Source of the DNA: Nereocystis luetkeana
Taxonomy: Eukaryota > Sar > Phaeophyceae > Laminariales > Laminariaceae
Direction of reading: 5' to 3'
Assembly (NCBI GenBank): GCA_031213475.1
Contig: JARUPZ010000034.1
Location: 4,652,940 to 4,716,939, forward strand
DNA length: 64,000 bases
In this document: positions 1 through 9,029 of the stretch, piece by piece
Layout: every line of letters starts with the position of its first letter
How positions within the stretch are numbered: the first letter of the stretch is position 1
Notes under the pieces: generated by a model
Told to the model about the DNA's origin: nothing
The model's database searches: none
The model's input: only the letters and a program-made list of their open reading frames with translations
Made by a program: the position numbers and the translations under genes

Positions 1-325
1 GACGTTTCGGGGGGCAACGGGCTCGAGTCCTCGTCAGACAAGAAGGAAAAAAAGACCGAACGATGGTCGCCGCTCAGATGAAGTAGTCAAGCCTTTTCTC
101 GTGAGAACTTCGTTATAAACTGTTCTTTTCTTTACGTACGGAGAGCAACAACATCCTAACGTGCCCTGGGCGAGCAAAGGGCTCGAATCCTCGTCACACG
201 CGAAAAAAAGAGAAGAAGTCTTAAGCGCAAAACATCCGAAGATCGCCGACTTCATTCCGCCTCTGCTTCTCGTCCCAAAGCCACGGTCGATACCAACATA
301 TACAGCGCACCACTAAGACAGTATT

Positions 326-838
326 ATGACGTGTCAGAAATCCGCGAACACCGAATGCCATGACGCAGAGTACACCAGGAATCTACGCAATTTGAACAGT
401 ATAATTGAGGCAAGCGGTACAGGAGGGGCGCGTGGGGAGCGGAACACAAAAAAGAAATCCAGGGAATATCATGAAATACCGCATTATCCCCGGAATCGAC
501 CACATCGTGAAGGGCCTAGACTACGGTACGTCGGTCGCGCGGTCGGCCGGTTGGAAGATCAAAAGGGACTGAGACAAAGGACGCCCGACAAAGCGCACGT
601 TTTTCTCAGCCAGGAAGGAACAAAAACAATACAAGGGTTTTGGCACGTCACTCGCTACTGTCATCCGAGAGTGGGGAAACTTGAAACAGGATGTACACAC
701 GCAACGGCGATAGTATCAGTCTGGAGGGGGAAAAAACAGAGGGTTCCTCGGTACAACAACATTTTTCTCGAGTCAGGAAGAGAAGAAACAAAAAAAACTA
801 AAAGGGTCTTGCTACTGCTTGTTGTACTGTCGTATTAA
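326..838 (+). CDS. ORF-A: unrecognised 170-aa basic frame, doubtful
   Basis: An ATG frame rich in Arg, Lys and Thr, with no domain I recognise. It is open at the same place in units 1, 3 and 4 and runs three residues longer in unit 2. Differences between units are mostly amino-acid-changing (for example T2M, Q4H, E to G and D to H), which argues against protein selection. Its only support is that in the other units a promoter-like module (four GGTTGAC boxes plus a TATA-like motif) lies about 500 bp upstream. It could equally be part of a non-coding transcript. Confidence 0.2.
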   Translation: MTCQKSANTECHDAEYTRNLRNLNSIIEASGTGGARGERNTKKKSREYHEIPHYPRNRPHREGPRLRYVGRAVGRLEDQKGLRQRTPDKAHVFLSQEGTKTIQGFWHVTRYCHPRVGKLETGCTHATAIVSVWRGKKQRVPRYNNIFLESGREETKKTKRVLLLLVVLSY

Positions 839-923
839 AACAGCTTGAACCGCTTACTGAATTTCTCAGTCGGGTGGAAATCCTGACGAAGACTTGGGAT
901 CTGCTGCACTCTGGCGCAAGAGA

Positions 924-1185
924 CGAACCGAACTGATTCGAGCCGAATGCATCCGAATCGAATCGAACCTGATCGTTCTATTTCGACTAAAACAGGGTTA
1001 AACGGAATGTATGAGGACATAACAAGAACCGAACTGATCGAGACAGAACAATTCCGAATAGAACGCAACCGACTCAGACGGCACTGAACTGGACCGAATT
1101 GAATCGAATCGAATTGAACAGAACATAACCAAATTTGGTTCGAATCGATCCGAAGGCAACCATACCTAATACAACCGAGCACAAC
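924..1185. repeat. CGAAT/GAACC low-complexity tract
   Basis: Short, irregular iterations of CGAAT, GAATCGAATC and ACCGAACTG. The minus-strand frames here (Ser/Ile/Arg-rich, with repeated SIRF and VQFDSIQF-like words) are by-products of this repeat and I do not call them genes. Confidence 0.7.
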
Positions 1186-1341
1186 CAGATCGCGGGGTAA
1201 ACAATAGTTACACGCCCACCGTCAATCTCCTCATTTTTTCCCTCGTAGCCCCGTGACCCCACCCAGGGGTCAGCCCGGGCAGGATAATCGCAGCGTCAGC
1301 AACACGCTTCGCGTCTGCATCGGGCGAACCAAACGACCGAG

Positions 1342-2595
1342 CTACGAGATGGGCATCAGCAGGCCGCCCGGACCCCAAAATACCAACGGTGTCGCTCCCG
1401 GCACCTGACGCTGGGCTCGGCCCAGACGCTGACGCCTGAGCGGCACCCTCTGATGCACCATGTGCTCCCTCTGGAGCTCCAGCTCTGCCTCCTGAAGCTG
1501 AAGGCGCACCCTTCGGCGCTGGAGCCGCGCGCTCTGGCGAAGGAGTTGCAATCTCTGCTCGGCTATCACTCGCTCGCGCATAGCATCGCACTCCCTCGCA
1601 GGAAAACAGTCGCCGTGGCGAGGCACTCTATAAACCGTCGCTCCGGCGGTGTCGCCCAAGGCGTTCTCCGTGGTAGGGAGGGGAATTTCCTGAATGCGCC
1701 TGCGGATTCCACCTTGATGCGATCCCACTGTGGCAGCACGTGTTCGGGCAACGCCTTCGAATCCCGGCGGCGTACGAAGGCGAGCCTGCTCAATGCCAAC
1801 GTTGCCGCTGCTGTCATCGCCACCACCACGCCCGCCGTTACAGGCACCGCCACCGCCCTCATCACCGCCACTGCCACCACCACCACCACCCCCGCCATCC
1901 CCACCACCACCACCACCATTATCATCACCACCATCATCTCCGACCTCGGCTTCTGGGGAGCGAGACCCCGCACCAGGGGCAACAGGGATAGCGGCGGTAG
2001 CGGCGACGGTGGTCGGCGGCTCAACGACGACCGCCATGTTGCCGCCCGGGGGCGAGTTACTCCCATGCACATCTAGCACGCTCACCCAGCGCTGGGAGAC
2101 GGGGCGGTGTGGGACCGGGGTGACGAGCCCGATTCCGACGCCGGTAGTTGATTGGCCTGATCTCGTCTCGGTGGGAGCGCGAGCGTAGGAAGCAATATCC
2201 TGCGGGTATCCTCGGGTTCCGCGGCCCACGGGCGTGCGGACGATGCTATCCGCGTCGCTTCCTGTACAATGGTTGTCGGCGGGGTGACCTCCGTAAACGG
2301 TGCCACCACCGCCACCACCTCCGGCTACGGTACCGCTAGGCTCCGGAACAGCGGCAACAGCCGTAGCGGCGACGGTAGTGGTGGGCGGCGGCTGAACCGT
2401 GGCCCTCGCGTCACCGCCCGTGGACATAGGCATTCTATCCAGGCCCGCAACATTCCAGCAGTGCTGGGGGGGGGTATCGTGAGAGGCGGGGGCCTTGGTC
2501 CCGGTGAAGACAATGGCTTGTCCCGGTCCCGTCCTAGCGGAAGTGTGAGATCGAGTTGCGCCCCGCTGTTGGTCCCCGGTGATGCTTCGGCCCAT
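1342..2595 (-). CDS. ORF-B: Gly-rich protein with C-terminal coiled coil
   Basis: A 417-residue ATG frame on the minus strand ending in TAG. The N-terminal third is Thr/Ala/Pro-rich. Residues about 215-255 are a Gly run with Asp/Ser interruptions. The C-terminal quarter, after a CDAMRERV motif, is a Gln/Arg/Leu-rich helix with heptad-like Leu spacing, which I read as a coiled coil. No catalytic motif is visible and I do not recognise a family. A second minus-strand frame (1208-1591, 127 aa, Ala/Pro/Ser-rich) overlaps its 3' part, and a third frame starting M-P-F-R-D at 2636 overlaps its 5' part, so the true exon structure is uncertain. Unit-to-unit changes are often replacements and the Gly run varies in length, so constraint looks weak. 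It sits about 70 bp from a leader-like repeat that also precedes the cyclin gene. Confidence 0.4.
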   Translation of the reverse strand: MGRSITGDQQRGATRSHTSARTGPGQAIVFTGTKAPASHDTPPQHCWNVAGLDRMPMSTGGDARATVQPPPTTTVAATAVAAVPEPSGTVAGGGGGGGTVYGGHPADNHCTGSDADSIVRTPVGRGTRGYPQDIASYARAPTETRSGQSTTGVGIGLVTPVPHRPVSQRWVSVLDVHGSNSPPGGNMAVVVEPPTTVAATAAIPVAPGAGSRSPEAEVGDDGGDDNGGGGGGDGGGGGGGGSGGDEGGGGACNGGRGGGDDSSGNVGIEQARLRTPPGFEGVARTRAATVGSHQGGIRRRIQEIPLPTTENALGDTAGATVYRVPRHGDCFPARECDAMRERVIAEQRLQLLRQSARLQRRRVRLQLQEAELELQREHMVHQRVPLRRQRLGRAQRQVPGATPLVFWGPGGLLMPIS

Positions 2596-2639
2596 GGCTG
2601 CGTGGGCGACTCCTCTAATGCGTCCCTAAACGGCATTTG

Positions 2640-4928
2640 TTAGTGCAGAAAGAAGCATACACAGGGGCGGGGAAGGCATACGAAGGAGGTGTACTCATTA
2701 TCATGCATTGTCGTAGAAGTATGACCGTAGATCCTCTCATCCCTACCATGCCGGGACGGGGGGGGTTGAGGTCAACAGAGGTACATTTGTTGTACATAGG
2801 GAATCACGCTGGACGGGGGGGGGGGGCTTAGGTTGACAGAAGTACCTTTGTTGTGCAGAGGCGAACATACGGAGGTAAGAGGGCTAAAAGTTAGAGGTAC
2901 ATCTGTACAGAGGGAAATATACGGAGGGGCGGGAGGGGGGTATGGTTAACAGAGGGGTGTGTTTTTTCCCTTGCTTTCGTTTTGAGTTTACATCTACTGG
3001 AGAGGTTTGTCCTGCGCACACGGTGATAAAAGGTTTTAGCTTCAAACTGACAGCTTCACAGAGAAAACAATGCGGCACATAGCGTATAAGCGGCACAACT
3101 CAGAATTCGAAGGCCAGAACTATCGGGGGAGAGGGGTCGAGGTTAGTTTGCCAGAGCAGTTTTTCCCACTTACTTCCGTCTACGTGTCTACAAAGAGTGT
3201 TTTCCTACAGAGGGTAAATTAAATCAGTCCATATACCGATGTTTTGACAGAGGAAATAATATGTGGGAGGGGCAGAGTTACATTAGGTTTCCTTTCTACC
3301 TTGTCCTGTTTTTGTTTTGTTTTTTTCATCTTCCGGCGGATGGGTAAAACAAAGCCAGACCCTTTTACTGCCGCACTGTACGTTAAAAAGATATTCAACT
3401 CCTATCCCGAGTAATCCATTTGTCCCCCGAGCGTACGCGTTATCGTAGACGGATTTACCTCCCACGTGTTTCCTTTCTTCCGTGTATACACCTACTGCGA
3501 GTGTCGTCCTATAAACACGCCGTCAAATCGTTGGCACTTGAAACCACATGTTGACAGACTGGAAGCAAATGTAGGTTGGGGGGGGGGGTCAATTATCGAG
3601 GGGGATATTTCCCGTTGGTGGCGTCTACCGATATGTATCTACTGAGAGAATCGCCCTACCAACATGGTGTCGATAGCGCTGAAATAAAAAAGAGGGAGCT
3701 CAACAGAGCAACAAGTACGGGGGAAGGAGCGTCAAGGTGAGACTGTCAGAGTAGTTTTTCCCACATGCTTCCGTCTATGTATCTACTGAGAATGACGTTT
3801 TACGAGGGCGACGATGTCAAAGGGTCAAACACATTTTAATCATCTGTTTGACATAACTCAAAATACAGGATAAAACGTCATCTACTCTGTTTTTTTTCTC
3901 CATGTCCTGTGTCTTTAGCCTCCGAGCTATCTATCAAGAGGGTCCTCGGACATACACGAAGTGCCAAGTGTGGCATTTTACACGTGAAGCGGTTATTCGA
4001 CGGAGAAATTGATCCGGGAGGCAGGTGGGGCGAGAATAATCATATATAGACCTCTTTTCGTTTATCATGCTTGCGTAAATTCATCAATCTACTCAGAGCT
4101 GTCCGTCCTACAAACGAAGGCGTGGAAAGGGAAAAGCTTGAAACGACAGTTCTAGAGAGAGAGGAAGAAATAAGAGGGCTGGGGGGTTAAGGTTTGGTTA
4201 AAAGAGCGGTTTATTCCCCTCGCTTACCTATTTGTATGCTAGTGTCGAGCGCAGCATTAAGGCGTCATCAAAACATTATTACTTGAAACGAAAACATCTG
4301 ACAGGCAAAGAAAATCGAGGGTTTTATCTCTATATCTCTTTCCCTCGTCTGTACACCGACCCAAGGGCTATTGATATCGACTCATGTTTTGTCTCAACAC
4401 CCTCATGTTCTTGTTTTTTTTTTCCTGAACGAGGGACGCTAAGCGTTCCTGAATTTTCGATATCAGTTTCAAGTGCCAAATTTAGGAATTTTGTTTCGTT
4501 ATTTCGTTTTCTTAAACCAAAAGAGAAACAAATATGGGGGGGGGGGGACTGGCAATAGGTAAGAATGGCCCAAGAGTATCGCTCTACAAAAACACCGTTG
4601 AATGGCTAAACCTAAAAACCGACTTTGGGCGTGGAACTATATAAATACAGGGGGGGCGGGGATTTAAGATGAACAGAGATATTCTTTATTTTTGCCTCTA
4701 TCAGCGCATCTAGATAGATTATCATCGGACAAACATGGAAGCAAAACTCAAGTCGATCCTTCGACCGAGGAAATAATCCGGAAGGGAGGGAGGGCAGAAG
4801 GAAGGGAATGGTCTAATAACAGACGGAGTTTTGTTCAAGTTCGTCCCTCTTGGCATCTGTCCACTCAACGTTTCATAGCGTAAAACTTTGGCACATCAGT
4901 TTCATAGAGGAAAAAAGGGTTAGATGTA
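2640..4928. repeat. Degenerate satellite-like region, gene-free
   Basis: A phrase of the form TCTAC(A/G)T(A/G)TCTACTGAGAGT followed by GTCCTACAAACACGG recurs with heavy divergence near 2990, 3175, 3478, 3628, 3768, 4085, 4230 and 4700. Most copies are followed by TTGAAAC and then GACAG, and several are preceded by a G-run. Spacing is irregular, about 140-470 bp. Words such as AACAGAGGTACATTTG also repeat near 2775, 2838 and 2898. A 12-G run lies at 4536-4547. No credible ORF is present, so I read it as an old decayed tandem satellite. Confidence 0.55.
2664..2767 (-). promoter_or_regulatory. Leader-like repeat upstream of ORF-B
   Basis: This segment contains GTACTCATTATCATGCAT, then a GTCGTAG...TATGACC block, and ends with ATGCCGGGACGGG. 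It is clearly related to 7029-7185 upstream of the cyclin gene, in the same orientation relative to the gene. It may be a shared promoter or 5' leader, or simply one dispersed repeat family. No TATA box is evident. Confidence 0.4.
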
Positions 4929-4961
4929 GGGGTTTGGGTTTGGGTTTGGGTTTGGGTTAGG
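4929..4961. repeat. (GGGTTT)n telomere-like tract
   Basis: Five G-runs separated by TTT, ending in GGGTTAGG, 33 bp. It resembles a variant plant/algal telomere repeat and could form a four-stranded G structure. It lies about 510 bp beyond the 3' end of the cyclin gene. Confidence 0.8.
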
Positions 4962-5475
4962 ATTTGGACTCAACTACATTCAACAACTTCGTCGAAGCCG
5001 GGCCGAATCGAATACAAGGCTCGTAAACACGACCCAAAGTAGAAATAACGTACAATAATCAACATATCACCTACTACATACCAGTACGGTATTGTTGTTT
5101 TCTACGAATAGGCAACAACACCCTACGTCTTTCTCCCTACGTAGCACAGTGTTTTCGTCTAGCTTTGATTCGCCCAGGCCCTAGAAAGTTGGCCTGTTTG
5201 GCTGTGCTACTTCCATGTCCACCAATATTCCGTTGTCACACAACACGCGCTGTGGTGAAGGAATGCCGAGGCTATTTCATCGCTCATCTGTTTATCGCGT
5301 CGTGGACAGGCGAACGGCGGTGAGTTGTTGTGGGAAGCAACAACAATGTCAACCACAACGACATCGAACAACAAAACCCGTAACAGCATCAACGACAAAA
5401 AACACCGACAGCAGCATAACCAGCAACAACACACCGATACATAGCAACAACAAACAATGACAAAGACAGTAACAG
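4962..5475 (-). other. 3' flank of the cyclin gene, GTT-rich on the minus strand
   Basis: On the minus strand this segment is a T/G-rich run of GTTGTT, TGCTGTT and TGTCGTTG words that yields a spurious hydrophobic 96-residue frame (5207-5497). It probably holds 3' UTR or a terminal intron. A good 5' splice pattern (GG then GTGAGAG, with GT at 5547-5546) lies inside the last part of the cyclin frame, so the printed C-terminus may be intronic. Equivalent stretches are 26860-27373, 44979-45492 and 62708-63221. Divergence between units 1 and 2 here is about 13 changes in 514 bp by eye. Confidence 0.5.
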
Positions 5476-6915
5476 CTAACGCAATAACAAAGAACAACTA
5501 CAGTACAGTAAGCCAACCACATGATACAACAACGGAATCTCTCTCACCCCAGTTTGCGAGGCCGGATTCCTCTGCGGCCAACGCTCGTGCGCAACAGGCG
5601 GTGGCGTCGGATCCTCTGTCTCGCAACCACTGTCGCCTCCAAGGTTGGACATCTTCTTGCCGCCCAAGGCTGTCCCACCGCTGCCACCACCCCCACCCCC
5701 ACCACCGCCACCGCCGCCACCACCACCACCGCCACCCACACCTCCACCTTCGCGGTCGATCACGCGACTTACATCGTTCCGGCCACCGTCGGAACAGCGG
5801 CCTCTGCTAACCCTACCCTCTCCAGCACATGCTGACATAGCCGGCGGAGCGTGGCTCATACGTTCGGGGCTCTTCTTCCTGAGCACCCGGCAGAAGGGCA
5901 TGGCGTTGTTGCTGCTGTTCAAAACGCCTATTGGGCACCCAGCAGCCCGGCAGACCACACCGGCAGCCTCGGCGCCGTGTTCGCTGTAGACCGCAAGCTC
6001 GAGCGCCGCTGCGGCCATCTCCGAAGGTCTCGATCCCTTGAGGTAGCCGGCCCTTAGCCACCTCAGCGCGGTTTTCCCCGCGCGCTCACCGATGCTAACG
6101 GTTTGGGCTTCGAGAAGCGCCCCTTCCGAAACCGCGCGAGCGATGAAGTGGTGGAGGAACGTCCACGGCGTCTCCGGGAGAACGGAGAAGCGCACGCTCT
6201 CGCAGAAACGCCATTCTACACGTTCCATCGCTTGCGATGCCCTGCGGTACTCCTCCCTCTCAGACACACCGCAGGCGTCCAGCAGACGGGGCAGGAGAGA
6301 CCCCTGCGAAAAACGCTCGTCCAGCTTTAGCGCCATATAGACGCAGACGGCCGGGATGAGGAAATGGTCCGGCAGCTCTTCGTCCTGGACACTTCCGTCG
6401 TCACCGTCGTCGCTACCAATACCAAGGCTACCAACGCCAGCACCCCAACCAGTCAACCCAACACCACCGCTACCACCACCCCCCCAACCACTCCAATTAC
6501 TATCTCCGCCACCTCCGCCACCACCACCACCACCACCGCCGCCACCACCACCACCAATACCATCCCAACCAGCACCAGTACCACCACCACGACCATCCCC
6601 AGCCCCAGTCTCACCATCACCACCGCCACCACCGCCGCCCCCCGTCGGGGACACCAATGTACCGTAGCACCTCCCCATGTTTACATAGACAGACGTAACC
6701 GCATCCAGGGTGGCTTCGTGGGGTACGTGAAACCCCCCTTCCACGGCCAGCTGTTCGATTATCTCATCCGCCTTCGCTAGTAGCGCTCCCAGCCGAACGG
6801 GCGACAACGCCTCGAACCCCCGCTGGATAACGGGGTAGTCAACTTCTTCCTTGGTATAGGCATGCCTGAGCAGGGCGTCAACCTCTGGGGTGGAGAGGTT
6901 GACCGTCCCGACCAA
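5476..6915 (-). CDS. Cyclin-box protein with Gly-rich insertion (5' end uncertain)
   Basis: A 479-codon frame ending in TAG. Residues about 35-80 match the first helices of a cyclin N-terminal box (RLGALLAKADEIIEQL, then a VPHEATLDAV stretch like the ETLHLAV of known cyclins). Residues 91-170 are a Gly/Asp/Ser-rich insert. Residues 181-260 resume the box: AVCVYMALKLDE aligns with the ASKFEE segment (K197 at the CDK-contact lysine), AMERVEWRF with the helix carrying the conserved Glu (E231), and LPETPWTFLHHFI with the PTP..FL segment. Residues 280-310 resemble the cyclin C-terminal fold (LRWLRAGYLKG, then EMAAAALELA). The tail has a second long Gly run. Cyclins bind and activate CDKs; which partner is unknown. 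The first codon here is TTG and no in-frame ATG exists back to the TGA stops near 7050, so an upstream exon is likely. Unit 1 has R201 where units 2 and 3 have Cys. Confidence 0.75.
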   Translation of the reverse strand: MVGTVNLSTPEVDALLRHAYTKEEVDYPVIQRGFEALSPVRLGALLAKADEIIEQLAVEGGFHVPHEATLDAVTSVYVNMGRCYGTLVSPTGGGGGGGGDGETGAGDGRGGGTGAGWDGIGGGGGGGGGGGGGGGGGDSNWSGWGGGGSGGVGLTGWGAGVGSLGIGSDDGDDGSVQDEELPDHFLIPAVCVYMALKLDERFSQGSLLPRLLDACGVSEREEYRRASQAMERVEWRFCESVRFSVLPETPWTFLHHFIARAVSEGALLEAQTVSIGERAGKTALRWLRAGYLKGSRPSEMAAAALELAVYSEHGAEAAGVVCRAAGCPIGVLNSSNNAMPFCRVLRKKSPERMSHAPPAMSACAGEGRVSRGRCSDGGRNDVSRVIDREGGGVGGGGGGGGGGGGGGGGGGSGGTALGGKKMSNLGGDSGCETEDPTPPPVAHERWPQRNPASQTGVREIPLLYHVVGLLYCSCSLLLR

Positions 6916-7028
6916 GTTAGCGGAGCCGGGATATACCTTCTTGTTGATGGGCGCCTTTAGGAATGGTGGAGCGGGGCGCGGTACGTGCGCAGAGAGATGG
7001 ACGTGTAGGAGCCAGAGAGGGGGGGGGA

Positions 7029-7148
7029 CGGGAGCAGGCGGGAAGTGTGCTCATTGTCATGCATAGGCGTAGTCGTGTGACCATAGACCGGGAGCAGGCG
7101 GGAAGTCTGCTCATTGTCATGTATAGGCGTAGTCGTGTGACCATAGAC
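7029..7148. repeat. 60-bp tandem duplication, unit 1 only
   Basis: 7029-7088 and 7089-7148 are adjacent 60-bp copies differing at two bases (GTGTGC/GTCTGC and GCATAG/GTATAG). Units 2 and 3 have a single copy, so the duplication arose in unit 1. Confidence 0.92.
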
Positions 7149-7185
7149 CATCGCATTCTTTCAATGCCGAGAGGGGGCGGGGAGG
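7029..7185 (-). promoter_or_regulatory. Leader-like repeat upstream of the cyclin gene, unit 1
   Basis: Contains GTGCTCATTGTCATGCATAG, then GTGTGACCATAGACC and ATGCCGAGAGGGGGCGGGG, related to the block upstream of ORF-B. It begins about 110 bp upstream of the first cyclin codon and includes the in-frame TGA stops. It may hold promoter, leader or intron sequence. In this unit a 60-bp part is duplicated. Confidence 0.4.
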
Positions 7186-7560
7186 GGGGGGGGGCAGGGA
7201 GAGAGAGAGAGCAAGAGATGGAGAGAGGGAAAAATGGTGAGAGAAACGAATCGATGTTTACAGATGTCTCCTTTCTGGTGACTATGCCTTCAGTTCCTTT
7301 GGGCTGTATATACTTCAAACTTGCACTTACTGGTGAGCCTTTCGTTCTGTGTTGGGCTATAGACTTCAAAATTTCAACAGCCGGCGGGCCTTTCGTCTTT
7401 TATTCACGTCATGAGAGCTTCACAGCTGTTTCTGTTTTCAATACTGGTACGAAATTTGTACCCATTTCAGTATATGGGACTTATGATGTTCAGGTGGGAA
7501 GCGTCAGACAGTCTTAGACTTTAGTGGAACACAAAGCATGCAGTGTCACAAGAGAGTAAC
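7186..7560. other. Gene-free stretch with a 50-bp diverged repeat
   Basis: A GA-rich run (7199-7235) is followed by two diverged iterations of GAGCCTTTCGTTCTGT...TATAGACTTCAAA near 7300-7390, a relative of the satellite phrase in 2640-4928. A plus-strand frame (6963-7517; 28861-29355; 46980-47474) crosses the leader and this repeat. It has no domain and I do not call it a gene. Confidence 0.4.
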
Positions 7561-7563
7561 ACA

Positions 7564-7604
7564 ACAGCAGCAGCCAGCAGCAGACGCAGCAGCAGCAGCA
7601 GCAG
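7564..7604. repeat. CAG trinucleotide tract, unit 1
   Basis: CAG iterations with AGC and ACG interruptions, the longest allele of the three complete units. A matching GCTGCTGCT run follows about 30 bp downstream, so a large hairpin could form. Confidence 0.85.
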
Positions 7605-8134
7605 GAGCGGTGCAGGCAGTGCCGCTGCTGCTATATTTCCACCGCCGCTGCTGCTGTGCTGCTTGCAGTTGTTCTGTCGCTCTCTCTTCTGCGTAACTCC
7701 CAAAACTGAACACCCTTCTGCAGTTGTTGAGCTCAGCACGCACTTACTCATTGCGTGATGTAGACGAATTGATGTCGACCGAGCGTTTCGTTTCTGTTGC
7801 TTGCTGTACGTTTTTGGTGACAGCTGTGTGTGTGCACTACTGCTTGAATCAACCTAAACGGTTTGCCTTTTTCTCAGCACACACAATGGTGCCGCCTCCA
7901 CTATCCCCGATAAACCCAAATGATCTACACATTGTTTTGTCAACCTAACTCCTTGCACTTTGCTACCTTAGGGTTAAGTTTGAGGTAAGTAGAAAATCAT
8001 CGGCCTTGCGTCACCCCGAGTCCAAGGGGGGGGTCTTGTAGAGAGTGCCGAGTTCCATTTACGACATGTGCTGTTTTTCGAGCACAAGCAGTTGTTGCAG
8101 TTGATCAAAGAAATACGGCATGAGCAACCAGCCA

Positions 8135-8544
8135 TGTTGATAAGTCCCAGGCGAAGAAAGATGATGCGTCAGTTTTTAATATTTTTCTCCCGGCAGAGTA
8201 GATACAGATGGAAGTGGTCGTGTGGGTATCACGTACACCCACAGAAGGAATCACCAAGTAATTCATAATAAGCCAACATACCGAAGAGTCATGAAACCGT
8301 CAAAATACTGAACAAGCATATTCGAACACACTCCCTGCTTTTTCAGCGAAACAGCAATGACAATTCAAGATAACCGAATAAAACTCATCTCCATGATCAA
8401 AAACCAACTAAAATATTTCAAGAGGAAACCTGTACCTTACAAGCAAAAACCCCTCCCTCCCGTATGAACCTATTGCAGATCTCCTTTGCAACAGTTCAAT
8501 GCCGTCATGAAACCGTCAAAATACTGAACAAGCATATTCGAACA
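8135..8544. mobile_element. Solo-LTR-like insertion, 410 bp
   Basis: Absent from units 2 and 3, where the site reads ACCAGCCACCCC uninterrupted. The insert starts TGTTGA, ends GAACA, and is flanked by a 5-bp duplication AGCCA (8130-8134 and 8545-8549), as for LTR integration. It differs in sequence from the 265-bp LTRs nearby. Its terminal 41 bp (8504-8544) are repeated inside it at 8288-8328, so it may be a truncated two-LTR (TRIM-like) element and not a simple solo LTR. It encodes nothing recognisable. Confidence 0.8.
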
Positions 8545-8644
8545 AGCCACCCCTGGGGGTCAGCGGCATCTCCGTGGCCTTTTTATCTTTGTTACGCATG
8601 AGTCATGAGCTCGATGCCGGTGTTCTTAGTGATTGTGATATTGA

Positions 8645-8702
8645 AATACAGTAGACACGAGTCGAATAACACGAGCCTGTGGGTCAAGTAGACACGGTTT
8701 TG
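8645..8702. repeat. Remnant of the AGTAGACACG repeat, unit 1
   Basis: Only the first two motif copies remain. The rest, about 265 bp in unit 2, is deleted between TTTTG and the GATTTTCCTTCG landmark. Confidence 0.7.
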
Positions 8703-8851
8703 AGCAATTTTCCTTCGTTGTTATATCGAGAGTACTAGAACTGCAGTTCGATTATGAACATCGGCGAGCGTCCAAGGAATGAACGTTAACCCCTGTAGAC
8801 TTGTAAGCACATTCTCGGGGACACAGCACAACTCAGGATCAGTGTGGCCTA

Positions 8852-9029
8852 TTGTATGCTGTAGATTACGGGTTCAGCTTTGCACCGCTAACGTCAGGCG
8901 AAAACGAAAAGCAAGGACCGACTGAAATTGAGAGAAGCGCACAACAAAACGGACGTCAAAGACCGCTAGACGACCAAACGAACGACAAGGACCGTTGGGA
9001 ACACACAGACACCAAGGACCGTTGGGGAC
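8852..9029 (+). pseudogene. 9-residue-repeat frame, interrupted by the LTR element
   Basis: The frame opens with ATG and a segment that is not repeated, then enters the 27-bp repeat (from 8987) and is cut after the second iteration by the retroelement at 9030. The remainder lies at 12920-13061. Confidence 0.4.

Noticed and set aside
5207-5497. Hydrophobic Val/Cys-rich minus-strand frame resembling a membrane protein
   Set aside because: It is a product of GTT/TGT repeats in the 3' flank of the cyclin gene and its ends shift between units.
6356-6780. Plus-strand Pro-rich and Thr-rich frames opposite the cyclin gene
   Set aside because: They are the antisense of GGN-encoded Gly runs; similar Pro- and His-rich frames opposite ORF-B (1730-2188, 59433-59924) are rejected for the same reason.
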